Positions 12,567 to 26,924 of a DNA stretch of 64,000 bases are shown here, one piece after another. Every line of letters begins with the position of its first letter. Position 1 is the first letter of the stretch. The notes under the pieces are model-generated. The model was not told where the DNA came from, ran no database searches, and saw nothing but the letters and a program-made list of their open reading frames with translations. The position numbers and the translations under genes are program-made. The stretch is taken from the NCBI RefSeq assembly GCF_910591885.1, contig NC_063272.1:13342364-13406363 (forward strand), read 5' to 3'. The stretch is from Bombus terrestris (lineage: Eukaryota > Arthropoda > Insecta > Hymenoptera > Apidae).

Positions 12567-15500
12567 TTTCGTTACGGGAGGTATCCCGACAGCAAACGAG
12601 GTAACGCTCTCCTATCGTGGTTATAGCTCGAGTCTGGACCAGCAATCGTATCGTCGCACATCGTAACTGGTTGCAACGTCTACCTAGACGATCCTGCACA
12701 TCTGAACACCACGGTCTGTCCCATACACACCTGTGGTCACCGTATAACACAGCAGTATAAGAAAATACAGCTACATCTAAATTCGAAGCAGTCTGCGAAC
12801 AAAAGACGTCACCAATTTAAACATAGACGTGCTACGAGCTCCATAAACTTTTAACGAGTGACTATGCTCGCACAGGCGGTCATATTGCCGGACTATTGAA
12901 AAATGCTCGTTACTGTTCGTTACGAATGTTCATCGAGAAAAAGTCAGTACGTCGAATTGGTTTCGTGTAAAATGAAGTAGAATGTGGTTTAGCGAGTACT
13001 TTTGCATCCAGACAATGCGTTCATCGACAATGAAGGTACGGAAGTTCCGGGTAAACGACTACCGTAACTAGGTGCAACGCGAGGAAATAGCAGCGCGAGT
13101 ATCAGTCGAGGGTTAATGCGGAACACCATAGTCAAGTGAGCTTAGTTAGGCTTAAGTTACATTGTACGGTGTGTTTAGTTCCTGCGGAAATTGTGTGCGC
13201 AATTACGTAGAATGGAGGAAAGCGAGTATTTAGGGAGGCACCCTTGCGAGTACGAGAAGATTAAAAGTAAATTTTGAAAAATAAACGACGTCTACTCACG
13301 GTTTCCTCCGTTAAGAAGCCTAGCTGGTTAAGTATGAAATAAATAGATGGTAAAAAAGGAAGAATAAAAAGTCGAACGACCAAGTAGAATTCCAATAGAA
13401 CATTTTTCAAAATTCAAGGATCGCGAAAGTTTGCACGCAACGGCACTCCATCCACCGCAAAGTTTGCACAGCGAACTACGTGAACATTTAACGAAAAAAA
13501 TTTCGGAAAACCACCGGCCCGCATCGCGAGAGCGACACCGCCGCTAACGAGGTCAAGCTAAACGCGTTATTTAGTGGGCAACGAGCGTTTTAGAGAAATA
13601 TCGCTGCACCAACGAAGCAGTTTAACTCCGTGACACAACGTACGTTGTCGTCTCGCGCGGATATTTCCCTGCTGAACTCGATCGAATTAGAAGAAACTTC
13701 GTCGAACGTGAGATAGAGAGAGAAGACCATGAACGAAATTCGGTAAAATTACCGAAACAACTTTTCCTATTCGCAATCTTCGGCCTTCGTGCGCACAACA
13801 AACAGGTTCAACAAGGCCAAAATTCATTAACGGAAGTTGGGAAAATTCAATGACTGAGCGCGTGCATAGTGCAAGATGAAAACGCCGTTACACCCTAAGT
13901 CTGTCGGTGAATTATTTAACGGTGAGGGCGAACCGGACAACCGAGCCGAATTCGTCTCGTTAACGGTTGCAACGGCGCGTCATTAAGGCTGGACGATGTT
14001 TATAGCGAAACGAGAGACCAGACTGGTCCCGACGAAATTAAACGTACCTGGATGGTTACGACACAACGGATTCGTAAAAATTCCGGTTGAATTACGATCG
14101 ATACACGTCCACGGTAGAATGTGGGAAGCGCGCGACTTTACGATTTCCCTGGGAACTTTTTCGGTTTTCCAGCGGAACGATTGGGATATACCGGTTATAG
14201 CGTCGCTATTCATCGTAACCGCGAATAATTTACTACATTGACGACTCACGCTGTTCGTGCTTGATTTCCCTGAATCGAAACCGTCCACCGGATTTATTTC
14301 AATTTATTCGATCAGTCGAACAATCTCTGTCCATTTGATATTACTTCGTTCCGCTCCCCCTAGACCTGTTTCCTCTTCCTCGTCATTTTTAATAGGACAC
14401 AATTAAAATCGGAATTCGTTTGCTTTCATCCGCGGTTCCGCGTTCCATCGTTCCTGATAATTTACAAACGGTACTGGTGAAAATGATAGGCGAATTTCCG
14501 ACGCAGCGCGACTTTTGTCCGAACCGTGAGATAGAAGTTGACTCGTCGTGTTTCGTTTGAAAAGCACGAAGCAAGCGAATGGAAAATATTAATCGTAATC
14601 TGTTTACACGATATTCAAAGTTACAACCAGCGTAGCCGTGAAATAACAGCTTCCGACTGATTATAAATTGCCAGCTAACTACTCGGCCTCTCCTCGTTTC
14701 TCTTCCTCCTGCGCGAACAGCTTCCTACTAATGTTTTCGTCGAGCGTCGAAAATCGGATTAACGAAATGTTATCTTTAGACCACGATGAGATTATCTTCC
14801 GTCGACGCCATGATAGGATCGTCCTTTGACAAATATTAAATTTCATCGAGGCGAATCGTGTTACCGTGGCGGGGAAATTAATTCGATCGCGATCACGCGA
14901 ATTTCTACCAATGAGATTTTCTCAACAGCTTCGTATAACCTCCGTGCTTGTTCATTTTCGAAAAAAGATTTTGTCCTGCTACGGTTTCAAGAGGAGAACA
15001 GAGGGAGAACGATGACGCTTCTTGTCATTTTTAGCCTCGGAAGCATCGGTTTCGTGGAGACGTTCGTTCTTTAATTAAATTTTGATTCGCAACGTCCCTG
15101 TATGCTCTTGGTGCACTCCGCTTTTAATAATCCGCCGTTTTACATGTTCCTCGTTGGCCCGATATTTTCCTCCGTGGCCTTCTTTCTTCCGCACGGTTTA
15201 ATTAAATTCCCGGCAATTTGTGAACGCTTCCACGACCGAGACGCGCTCTTTTAGCCCTGATTTTCTACCAATAAATCGACATCGGGGTCGACGTCGAGTC
15301 GAACATCACCAGCTATTTTCACGCCCGGTTCCACACCCTCGCATCCCATGGACATACGTCAACAATAACGTTTTTCTTTCCGTTTCAACAACTACGCTCG
15401 TTGTGTTGACTTTACCCCTACCGATGCCTGCCACCACTTTCCTACCCTCTTTTATCCCGCTTGTGTCATTCCCACCGGTGTACATCGATACCTTGCGCCC

Positions 15501-16110
15501 TCTTTGGCTCGCTGTGTGCCCTTCTCTCGTCGTCGAGCCGCTTTTAATTAGATTTTCAATTAGATTTTAAAATGTACGCCGACCGTCGCCAGCAGCCGGC
15601 TTTGTCAACGACACGCGTGCGAGTAAATTACTTTCAGCGACGATTACCTGCCGCGTCGATTAGACCGACTCCAGCCTATGTGTGTATGTACTCGCGCGGC
15701 TGCGTATGCCTGCAGTATAGCTTCGTGCTACCTCTCCTCTCGTTCGTGTACTCCATCTCCTTTCCGTCCTTACACGATCCTACGCGCACCATCTCTTTTC
15801 TTTCGTTCTCGTTCCCCGACCATTTCCGTCCCGACGACCCCCGACTCTCTGTCCTCGTCGACGCGGCTTCCGTTCTCCGTCTGGTTTCCGTCGACGCTCG
15901 TCGACGAGAGCTCTTCACGAATGCACGCGATTACCGGAAGTTCGTCGGCGCAGCGGCGGGATTGCGCGCTTCCTGAAAGAAAACGGGAATAGTCGCGTTC
16001 TCAGCGAAACAGTGTTCCGCGAATCGACGATCTCGAACGACCAACTTCCACCATTTTTTCTACTTCCCTTTCTTTCCATTTTTGTCCTTCAGTCTCGGTT
16101 TCTTTCTCGT

Positions 16111-16391
16111 CTCTTTATCTATCTGTCGCGTCGAATGCAGTAGCTGGCAGCTGTAATTTTGACCTACGAAGGCTTTCGCTTTTCTATCGCTACCGATACG
16201 ATCGATCACGATTGGTTTCAGTTTTCAGGTTTCAGCTTTTTGCTAGTTTCTTTGGTTTTTCCGTGGTTTCAATTTCTTTCACTTTTATCTATTCATTCGT
16301 CGCGTCGGATACAGTAACTGGCTGCTGTAATTATTACGCGCGGAGCTTTCGCTCTCGTTCTTCGATCGAAGTCGGTATGATCGATCGCGAT
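16111..16391 (+). repeat. Diverged tandem duplication, period about 170-174 bp
   Basis: The left copy (about 16111-16210) and right copy (about 16283-16391) share, in order, TTTATCTAT, GTCGCGTCG, CAGTA-CTGGC-GCTGTAAT, GCTTTCGCT and GATCGATC. The offset grows from 170 to 174 bp because of small indels. Several mismatches show that the duplication is old. Confidence 0.65.
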
Positions 16392-18834
16392 CTGTCGATG
16401 ATCGATGTTGAGATGACAGTGACAGAGTCAAGTGACTTTTAACTGACCTCAAACTAACTTTGGTGGTATATAATAGTCACCAAACTCTCGATCTTTTCTC
16501 GATTTCCTACAAATGACCACGAATTGACTTTCAAATAATCTCGACACGCGTCTCATAATCTTCTAACGATGTCCAAACAATTTTCCATGAAGTCTCGATA
16601 TTGAATGTGTTTGCAATATTCTATACATAACTATATAGTAATTATACATCTAACAAGAACTATACATAATTTCTCTAATTTCTTCGTGAAACAGGCGTCA
16701 CGATGTAATTGATGGCATAGTTTTGAATAATTAGGTATATGTGCGAGGTCCGCGAAAGATATGGGCAGCCCTTCGGTTCCATCCTTCAAACGCCAGAGTG
16801 ACGTCATTTTAATTCGAAGTTGTTGATCCTGCAGAGGCTGCAGGCCGGGATCCTTGATATTTTCTACCCCCGCTGATTTCAATAAGACGCCTCAGGGTTT
16901 CTCGTAAAGCTTGACTCGCAGCAGCCAACTTGGCGAGTTAATGTCTTTATGAAACGATAAGACGGGGGGATAATGAAACCAACGAAAGGGTCGCATGATT
17001 AAGTACCCTACCGTCTCGCGATAAATGAATTCTGGCTGCTAGCGGACCATTCGCGAGCCCCTCTCCTTACTTCCCTCCATCCGCTGACTAAGGTGTTAAA
17101 TATTTTGAGGAAATGACTGGTTCCATCATTTCAAAGCCGTCAACTTTTCAATTATCTTCCACGTGCTCGATTCGCCATTGTTCGATCGAGACAGAAACAT
17201 GACGGGGCTGTTTAAAATGTTTAAATGAGAAACGACGAAGTTGCAGCCGTTCGAAAGGTCTGGAAAAGACAAAGACCAGGATTCCAAGATCGGAAGCGTT
17301 AAGTTACTTTAAGCACGAGCTAGTACATCGACCGATACACGTATGAGGGAAACGAAATGTTCAACTTTTAACGAGATTCTCCGGCAAGGGAAGTTTCTCA
17401 CCAGGTTACGTCCTACGGAGAGATTGTTTCACGGAGGTCTATTTTGTTTGAGCCGGGCCATTAATTCGTTTTCCCTTCGAGCACACCCGGATCGTTGAAG
17501 GTTTCCTTCTTGCAAGAAGGGATGAAATGCGAGGATCCTCTGACACGGTTTTATGAACTCTGCGCGAATACGCGAACGCTTCAATTGCTCGTTTTACGAT
17601 GAAAATCAACATTGGCAAGCCGGACCGAACGCGAGCAAATATCATCCAAATTACCCTCCGCCCGAAACTCTCTGTTATTTGCTCCTTTTTTACACCGACC
17701 ATATAAAAAGGACAGTGAGAAGGGAACGAACACACCGGGTACCTTTATGAACGTAGGCTACGATTATTTGACGTACGTCAACGTTGCCCGTTCCGGTTGC
17801 CAGTTGCCGCGTCTATCCTTTTCCCTTTTTCTCGTGTCCCTACCCTCGGTTTTTTCTTCCTCGTCACTTTTTCTGTTGTACCGTTGCCTGCAAAGTGCTC
17901 TCTGCGAAAACGTACACGCGTAAGCTGATTAAACGCACGCGTTCGCGTGCCCGGTGAAAGCACCGGTACACGCAAAACTTGGAGTAGTTACGACAAAACT
18001 CGAAATGTCGTCACGAAATCCAGTAAAAAAATAATTTCGCAAATTACACGGTCAACGTAATTAAAGTCAAGGGATTAATCAACTAGTAATTACTCGCTTG
18101 ATAATAATCTCTAATATGCTAATAATCTTTATTTCTCTAGAGTGCTCCGATATAAATAGATATCGCTGAAACGAAAATCATCGTACAACTTTTTTACATT
18201 TATGTAGTATCGTGGGCAAAAGGCCTAAGATATCGGCCGAACCATAAACAATGTCGCGAGAGCCGCGGCATCGTCGGGTACATCAATGTGTCGTCGGTCC
18301 TTTCAAGCGAATAGTTTCGTGGAAAAGGCCTGCGTGACCCTGGCCACGGGCGTTTTCGGGACACGTGTTCGATGGGACGGGGAAAAGACAAAGAGATGCT
18401 AAAGGCAGTGTTAGTTGAAAAGCCGGAGAGAACGAATGCAAAAGGCGTGCAGTGTGAGTTGAGAAGCGAGAGCGAGCGAGTGCAGAAGCCGGAGAGTGTG
18501 AATCGGGAAGTCGAAAGCCGAGTATGAGAATAAGACGTACGACAGCATTGTAATCATTTCGTTGTTTTGAATATTATTTATTAAATCAAAACATCATTAC
18601 TTGTCCTTTCCTCTAAAGACCCATTTAGATACTACATTTATGTATCGGTAATTTGGACAAAATGCACATAGAAATAGAACATATTCAAAGTAGAGGAGTT
18701 TCTGTATTTTGTAGTATTTAGCGCGTAAAATTTCTTCCTCTTAATTATATTCATCAAAATTACCTGTACATTTCCGCATTTCTTTCAAACTTTGGCTTAG
18801 TACGTTACATACAGCATATTTGCAATTAGTTTTA

Positions 18835-18867
18835 GCAAGTGTCCGAATACTTTCGTCAGCCTGTGTA
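18835..18867 (-). mobile_element. Tc1-like terminal fragment
   Basis: On the minus strand this reads TACACAGGCTGACGAAAGTA then TTCGGACACTTGC, the style of a Tc1-family terminus (AAAGTATTCGGACAC). The adjoining 18540-18834 is much more AT-rich than its left flank and may be the body of the element. No partner terminus or transposase was found. Confidence 0.45.
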
Positions 18868-21800
18868 CGTTTCTACAGAGAAACAAAGGAAGAACGAAGG
18901 AAGAGAAGAGCATCTCACACAGGGTATATCGATCGCAAGTGTTCGGATTCGATGAAAGAGAGGCCCAGGGCAAATTGGTGCCGAGATTATATCAACGCGG
19001 GTCGCGGCAGCAACCGTTTAATTCGGCGCCTCATTTGGACTCGAGCTGCCGGGGAAAATTCGGTTCAAAGACCGCACGAAGCTGGCAGCGAGCAATGAAT
19101 CTTTCAACGGTGGCTCCGTTCTATCCTCTGCGTTTTATTACAGCCCTGTCTGTCGGTCTTGTGCCGCTCCAAAGTGCCAATTACGCAACCGAGGGCTCGA
19201 GAGGGCCCTTTCCGTGCTCGCGACCCGGCAAGAAGTTCGGCTTTTGGTCTGGGATTCTTTTAATCCTGGAAACAGGATCTCCTGCAACTGATTGGAAGAG
19301 CGAAGGAGCCAAAGGTTAAACGGAGATTCGAGTCGGCGCAATCGAAAGAATAGATCGAGGGTGTACCATTCGCTTATCGAGATTTAGGAGAAAACGATAG
19401 ATATTGGTCGATAATTTTTCCAAACGATAAGTCTCGTTGATCTGTTAAAGGAACGTCGTAAAGTCAGATTAAAGGGTTTGCAAACGTCGTCTGAATATTA
19501 CTTACAGTGCTGCTATATTTGAGAATGCGTCTGCCTGACAAATGCTTCTTTACATTAAATATATTACTCGTACCTAACGGAGCTTAAAAACGATCGGTTG
19601 ATATCCCGTGGAATTATTTTTGTCGTAGAAAGAAAAGAAAACTGGAACACCGAGAAAGATTTGCTCTATATTTTGATTCGTTGGTTGAATTATGCAAACG
19701 GTTATGGCGGAGCGTGGGTCGAGTGTTTTCGAAAGACCGTGTCAAAACTGAATTTTCAATGAAACTTGCTACGGTTATATAGAATCTTTGGGTCGTGGAC
19801 TGTTGCGAAACACGCTTATCCCGGAGGGAAAGAAACCGGGGGATTGGGGAAGACATTGAAAGAGAAGCGGACAATGGAGGAGACGTATGAATATGGAGAA
19901 CTCGTAACTTTCAAGCCACCCCCTGACGTGTCTAACGCTGACGTCCTACTATTCCGCCCGAAGGAAGATGCGAACTATATCGAACAAGATCGAACGCTGT
20001 TTTCCCTCGACCGTGTACTGCTCCTTTATACACGTGTGAAACGTGTAATGGCCGGATGTTTGGTGAAAATCTTATTCCTCTGAAGATAGAATGGAAACTC
20101 TAAAACGGGGAAAATTTTTAACTCTCGTACGCGAACAACGTGTTCTCCTTGTTCGCCTTATTGATTCTCTAGACATAGATTTATAACATCTTTTATTCAC
20201 AACGCTCTCGCAGACCTCTGAAAGAAACCTTTTCACGTGGAAGATCTACAAATTGCGTTTCTAATTTAAGTTTCTCCGACAAAAGAACCGAAACGACGCG
20301 ATGAGAAACTGCCTGAATCCAAGACACAGAGAAACATATGCGAGCCAAGAAGGAGGAAGAAAATTCAACTTGGCAAACGAGAATCGAGTACGGTTTCTAA
20401 ACGAAAACAGGAAACGCTAGGCGTTTTGCGAAGCGCGTCAAAGGACTAGCATTTTTACGGCACGATTGTCTCCGACGATTCAACGTCGGGATTAAAGCCG
20501 CATAAATCAGCCGAGTTGGCGGGCTCTAATCGGCCAGAAAACGCAGTCGGAATTGAAGAGCGAGACGTAGAAACAGTCGATCGTGCCAGAGAGTAAAGAC
20601 TAGTGTGGAGAAGCTGTTGAAGGAACGGAGAGGAGAGAGAGAGAAGGCTGGCTCGATAAATCTGCCGAAGGCCATAGAACAATTCGGTGCTTCGTACGAG
20701 TCCGCCACATCCGGCGTTTACCGCACGATAGAAAGTATCCGGCTGAACAAACTATGGCGCCAAAGAAGCAACCCCATTCGGTGGCCGCCTTTACTTCTTC
20801 TTCTTCTTGCGCGCTGTCTCTGAAAAATAACGAGGAGGCCGCAGGGAGCGCTGCCAAACATCGCGTTGCATCCATGAAAATTGAATGTGCGGGTCGAAGA
20901 ACAACTGGAAAAAAGAAGCGGAGAAACAAGTGGAGAAAGAGAGGATCGGTGAACGAGACACCGCGAAAAGGGGAATGCAATCTGTCCTCATGGACCCGGA
21001 GGAAACGCGAGATCCCTGGAACGCGACGTTTCCTCGATTCACTGAAACACTCCTGTCCCCGTTCCCCCAACTCTTTCTCGGTAACGTATCGTCGAGAGAC
21101 ATTACGCGCACCGCGGAAACTAATATCGGTGAAATTTCCCTCGACCAGACTGGTCGGAGAAGCGACTGAAACGACAATGACAACGCCAGACCGAGACACG
21201 GGAGACGCATACTTGAAATAACCTCTCGAAAACGGAACCGTCCCGTTGCCTGGCGTACATGGAACGTGCGTAGGTAAACGACGAGTGCCGGACCAAGTCC
21301 CGTCCTGGTTCCCGCGGAATCCCGTTGAAGGGAAACAAACCTAGCTTCGCAGCTAACCTGCCTACGTGGAATGTAATAATTGCATGCCCGTAGATGTTGC
21401 TTCGTTCGTACCGAGATCTCTTCGACCTCGATATATTCTTCCATGCTCTTACACGACATATTACGGTATATAAAATGAAATAATTTCCGCTTTTGTAATA
21501 ATGAATTGAAGTTTTTGTTTCATGCGAGTGTTAATTAGAGGACCAGAGAAAGAGAGAACACGAAGAGAAGATACTTTTGTCATTGACTCTTCCGGGGATG
21601 TCATAATAAAAATTTCTAGGACAACAAACTCGTTAAACGCAGAGGAGACCGAAAAGAAGCTGCTTCTGTTTCCTATTGCTCGTTCGCCGAGTACTTTAAT
21701 CGGTTGTTTATCTCGGTAATTTTTCCAAGCACGCCGCAAATTGAACAATCCGGTAGTCCAAGTAATCCTGTCGGAACCTAAACACACTCTTATCCGCTCT

Positions 21801-24637
21801 TATCGCGCACGGCGTTCCCCGTCCTCCCCTTTCGCCTCGGTTTGGCAACCAAGGACGTGGAATTTCCCCGGGAGACGACATCGATGGTGGAGGCGGATGG
21901 TGGAAAAGCACCGTGCTGGAATTCCCCGTGGAGAATATTCGATACCGCGCCATATAGGAAACGAAGACAGAGAATCGCATAGCGAAACATTACTCTCTCA
22001 ACTGTCACAGTGCGTTCTCTGGTCGAATGATCTCCTATGTTTCTTGAAGAAAGCAGAACGCCGATACAGAGAAGAAACCGATCGTCTTAATTCTCCATCC
22101 CATCGACCAAAACAAACAATCTTCTTGTCTCTTTAGACTCGACTGGACCACGCTTCCTATGTTGAAGAAATCATCGAACAGACTAGTTGAATTTTCTCCG
22201 GGAAAACAAGCGGGACAATCTCGAAACTCTTGATTATATAAATAAGAAGTCTCGAGGGTGCGACGCGTATGGACGTCCAGCGGAAAGACATTTTCAAAGT
22301 TTGCCAGTGTCCGGGCAGCGAAACTGGTCTCGCGAGGACACGAGGAGCACACGAGCATGGCAATTCCGAGTTCCTTTCTAGTTTTTCAACCGGCCGGCCT
22401 CGGGAAGGCTGACCTGTTTCTCGTCCGGAATCGACTACAAACGGCCAAGAAACGATCGATGGAACCGTTCGATGGAAAAGGGAAAAAGAAAGAAACGCGC
22501 GAGTCTCCCGAGAGAAAGCGTGTAATTAAATCAAGCTTGAAGAAAGGCGAATGCCCGGTTGAAGCAGCGAGGGGACCAGGGCGAGAAAATCGATTCATAT
22601 TGCAATCAATTTACCCTCCTCCAAAGAACATTAATTACATTAAATCGGATCGCATAAAGTCATCGTGAGCTGCGCGTCGTTAACGATTCTCTGCGATATA
22701 ATACAAGCCCCGGAATCCCTAAAAGAGTTCTATTCAGCAACGACGGACAGGCGAAAGAGGAATCGAATTAAGGAACGTCTCGGTGCTCGTTTACCCGCAG
22801 CAAATTCCGATAAGGTCGATGCCCGAAACAAATCGTCCCTATTTCGTAATTACGCGACCGGCCGAGGACGAAAATCGACGAAAGAGTCCGGAAAGTCGGA
22901 CACTCAAACGTAGCGAGGGCACGAGGGAAGCGGCTTGACAGCCGGGGAAAACCCCAGGGTACATAAGCGCCGTATAACCGACTCGAATAAGAGCCAATAT
23001 TTGCTCGCCTGCGTCGCGAAGTAATCTCGCTCGCTTCTCGCGTACGCGAAACGAGCAGATTGAAGCATGTCGACGAATACGTCGAGACCGATACCGGATT
23101 TTCGTATGCATCATCACACCGACGAAACCTTTGCATACGTATTCCTTCTTGCCCTATTTTTCATAGATATTATCGAGTGTTTAATGAGTTTAGATACGTG
23201 CAACGGACACGAAGAACTCGGCAAATCATTTATAAAAGATCTCTGGTTCCGAATCGGTAAGACGCGAAGTCAATCAGCGTGTAATATATCGTTTGCAATC
23301 TTTCTCGTTCAGTTCGCGACTCAATTCGAGTCTTAATAACACGGTTTGACGTCAAATTCGAAACTAAAATCTATCACGGTGGAAAATCGATCGGAAAAAT
23401 ATGGCGATAGGAAAGGTGAAATACGATGGCTTAAGGACATCTTTATCGTAAGAATACATTTTCGACGTGAATAGGACAGGATTTAAGAGATTCTCGTACT
23501 CTTGGCGGCCATATCGCTGGAAATTAAAGACAATCGTAACAAAAACCTGGCGTTATATCGATTCGGCACGATATTGGTTGGCCGATGAACGCCGACCGAT
23601 ATTTCCATTGGCCAGCCGCTACTAAACGATTACTTTTAATCTCGCATTAGATATAAAGGACCATTTGCAATTCTAATTACCCGAACCTTATCTACGCTAG
23701 CGCACTCCGCCGATGGCTTCCACGTCCATGTCCCGTCGTTTACTTTCACCTTCCCCTTTCGTCTCTTGCTCGTTTCTTTTTCCCGTGGAACGACGAGGAT
23801 GCCACGACAATCACGATATTAAAGAGAATATCGCGTACGGCGGAGGAGAAAGAACAGAGCGGAACAAATTAAAAGGGATTTCTACCGTGAAAGAGATCCA
23901 CGATGTTCTTTCAAATGATGCCTGGGAATTCTTGGATGGCGAAAGGACGCTGTTGCCGGATGCCTTTCTCTCATCCGTGCAACGCGAATGTGGATCAAAT
24001 ATTGTTTCCTATGGAACAATATTACCGGGTATCGTGGTAGATATTAACGTATCGATGGAACGCAGGAAATTTAATATTCAGTTAATACATATTGAACAGC
24101 ACGACAGCGGGGGGAGGGGGCTGGTCGCTGTTCGGTATCGCGACCGGGGTGAAGGAACTCATTTTCATTTATCTCCATTGAAAATGTCTCGCGCAAGTTT
24201 GTAAGTGGCCTGAAGTCCGGAAAAGCTCTTCGGGTTATGCCACTGGCTGGTACAGGGGCACGTTCGTGCAATAACGGTAATCGCCTCGATAAGTATCTGC
24301 CCTCTCTCCGGAAAACACATACTTCGAACTGGATCACGCTCTCTTGTTCCATGGGCGAAAAAGTCACGACATCGAAAGAATACAACGTATTAACGACGAT
24401 TACCCGAAACGACAAACAGCCGGACGATTTCGCCAGAGAAAGAAACAATTCCACCTACGTACGTTTTCTGATCGCTCAAGTAATAACAGGGACATACGTT
24501 TCGGACGTGTATATATGTATTTTCAGATTTATTTGAAATTCAACGGATTTTATCGTGATAGTCGAATCTCGTGGCGGTGCTAATGCAATTGCAAAATGTT
24601 TCGTATAACACGCGTGATATATTCATAGAAGGTTTCT

Positions 24638-24670
24638 ACAAGCGTTTGCATACATTCGCCAGCCTGTGTA
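24638..24670 (-). mobile_element. Second Tc1-like terminal fragment
   Basis: This matches the terminus at 18835-18867 at 26 of 33 positions by eye, including a perfect AGCCTGTGTA end on the plus strand, in the same orientation. No transposase or opposite terminus was found beside it. Confidence 0.42.
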
Positions 24671-25639
24671 TACGTCCAGCGCTATTGTATTTTCGGATTG
24701 AAACCGTTTCACAGCCTTAGCTTTTCATCCATGCAGAAATGCTTTAATAAAAATGCCTGTTCACCACTGTAGTAAAAGGAGGATTAATAATAAGAGGGAG
24801 GGGAAGGACATGCAAGGCGCTTGAAGGGGAGGAAATGAAAATACGATTAAAAGGCATCCTCTGGTCGACGCTAGCCGTTGATACGACAGGCTATAATGCG
24901 TGCGGCGTAATTGAATAGACAATTAAACAGATTCAAGCTGGCTTCTGATGCCGCGCGTTAATTAAGTGCGGAGGGAAGTGAACTTTAAATGAGAAAACCG
25001 CTCCGGCATTCGTAATCTCAACCGACCGCGACGGAGTAGCACAGGAACGATGCGGAGAACGACGAAACGAGACAGAGAGAGAAGCGGAGAGAAAGGGAAA
25101 ATCGGTTTGACAAAGATAGGCAGAGAGAGATTTTTTAACGGATGCGTCCTCGAAAAGAGCAGAAATCGAGGAGAACTGTGTTGGAAAGAGCGGCGGAAAT
25201 TTTCAGCGTGCCTTCGGATGCCTCGCGTGAAACATCATTATATTTTCCCCGAGCACAAAAGCGTGCCTTTTAATTAATCGAATCCAGCTTGATATCGGAT
25301 ATCAAAGAGACGTTTTCATTTCCGTAACGAGTTTTCCAGATATTTCGTTTTATAAACGTGAATTTTCGCCGGCATTTCGCTTAGCTTTCGCTCGGTGTTT
25401 CGCAACCGAGGCCAGTTGGGAGATGAGATCCTACACAGCGTAAATTCTAATTCAAATAAAAATCGTCGGCATAAATTTTCATACGGTCGCGAAAGGATTG
25501 CCGTCTCGGGAATGGGCCGTAATGTTGGCCAAACATTAACACGCGACGAGGAGGAGGCGCTACGGAGGTGGAGCGAGAGATCTTAACAAATTAATTTATA
25601 TTCCGCGGCGACGGCAATTTCACGCTCCCTCCGCGGTGT

Positions 25640-25678
25640 ATCGTCGTCGTTGTCGCCGTCGTCGTCGCCGACGACGAT
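25640..25678 (+). repeat. GTC-type trinucleotide repeat with hairpin
   Basis: Imperfect TCG/GTC repeat. CGTCGTCG (25657-25664) pairs with CGACGACG (25669-25676) across a 4-base loop, and the outer ATCGTCGTCG and CGACGACGAT can also pair. Confidence 0.7.
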
Positions 25679-26924
25679 GCGATGGTACCGCGCGTCTCCA
25701 TGGAATACCTCGACGCGCGAAAACTCGCCTGTAAGCGTTCCACGGATCCGGAGGCCGTATTCCTATCGCGTAAAAATATCGTAAAAAAGAAAGGAGAAAA
25801 AACGATTACTCGTAAAGTATACGGAATGGACGAGGAAAGAATGTTTAACGAACAGATGTAATTTCGTCAGCGAGCGTCCCACCATTTAATTCCCCGTGAA
25901 TACGACTTCCCGATCGACGCGCGTGTTATTTGTAACGGCAGCCAGTCGCATCGACAAACGTATGTTATACCATGTCGAAAACTTAACGCGTCCGGTCCCG
26001 GTTAACGTTCGTTATTTTACCACCAACTCGCATAGTAATATCTCAGATACGACATTGCGAACGTTTCTATCCGCAGCTGCTGTAAAGCGGGATTTTCTCG
26101 TCCGCTTTATGATCCGATGATGGAACACGCTGTTTCCCTCGGCGTACTGGAGAAAAACAGTTCAAACAAATGCCAGCGACGAACAGCGCGATTAAAACAC
26201 CTGCGCCAATCGGTTGCGAGGGGTTAGGGCAGTCCCACGGTACGCACGATATCGCTTCTCTTCGTAAGCCTTTTTTACGATCACACCACCTCGACGCGCA
26301 TAGTTGGGAAAGGAATAGAAGGAGAGAAAGTGGAAGACTTCCTCGAAGTTGTCCTGGAAACGGAACGCAGCCGGCTATAAAACTTTTCCGAGGAGTGTAA
26401 CCAGCTAAGTTGCGTTTTACAACGAACCAAGAGGCTGGAACGTAAGTCCGTGTTGTCGTGATTTACGCGGCGGAATGTTACGGTGGTGAAGACATAATAG
26501 CCCGTTGTTTCTCGATGAAGGTAGACTGCACGTCTTCCGGTATAAGGTATCGAAGAATCGAGTAAACGATTTCTAGTAGGCATCGAGAAAGATGACTGGT
26601 TTTCCGAGGGTGGTTCGAAGAGGACATAGTCGAAGGACGCAAAACGACGAGAAGTACACGCGTTATTACGTCTACTATACCATGAGAGTGAAATAACGGG
26701 CGAAGCAGGAAACGGGGTAAGAGGGTGTCCTGGATCGGGGGAAGGCCGGAGCCGTAGCGGGCAATATGTTCCGAAATTGTTTTACTCCGGCCGGAGCAAA
26801 GAGAAGATAAAAATGTTCCGTCGTAGCTACGTCGCGCTGCTTTCTGCCCTGCCGAGCGCCGCGGAGTAACTTTTGCGGGATGTGATGTGGAAAATTGGAT
26901 TCAAGTTTGGGGCGGAGTGTAGCC

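Noticed and set aside
16631..16882. 83-codon minus-strand frame with protein-like composition.
   Set aside because: Possible exon, but neither a good acceptor nor a donor in phase was found and no family is recognised.
17701..17735. TATAAAAAGG, promoter-like.
   Set aside because: No initiator or gene follows at a convincing distance.
20791..21459. 222-codon open frame on the minus strand, overlapping 199- and 155-codon frames.
   Set aside because: Several frames on both strands are open together because the sequence is purine-skewed. None has a recognisable domain or good start.
23713..24204. 163-codon plus-strand frame starting with ATG.
   Set aside because: Composition is only partly protein-like, no family or splice context was recognised, and a frame of 127 codons overlaps on the other strand. 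Transcript evidence would change this.
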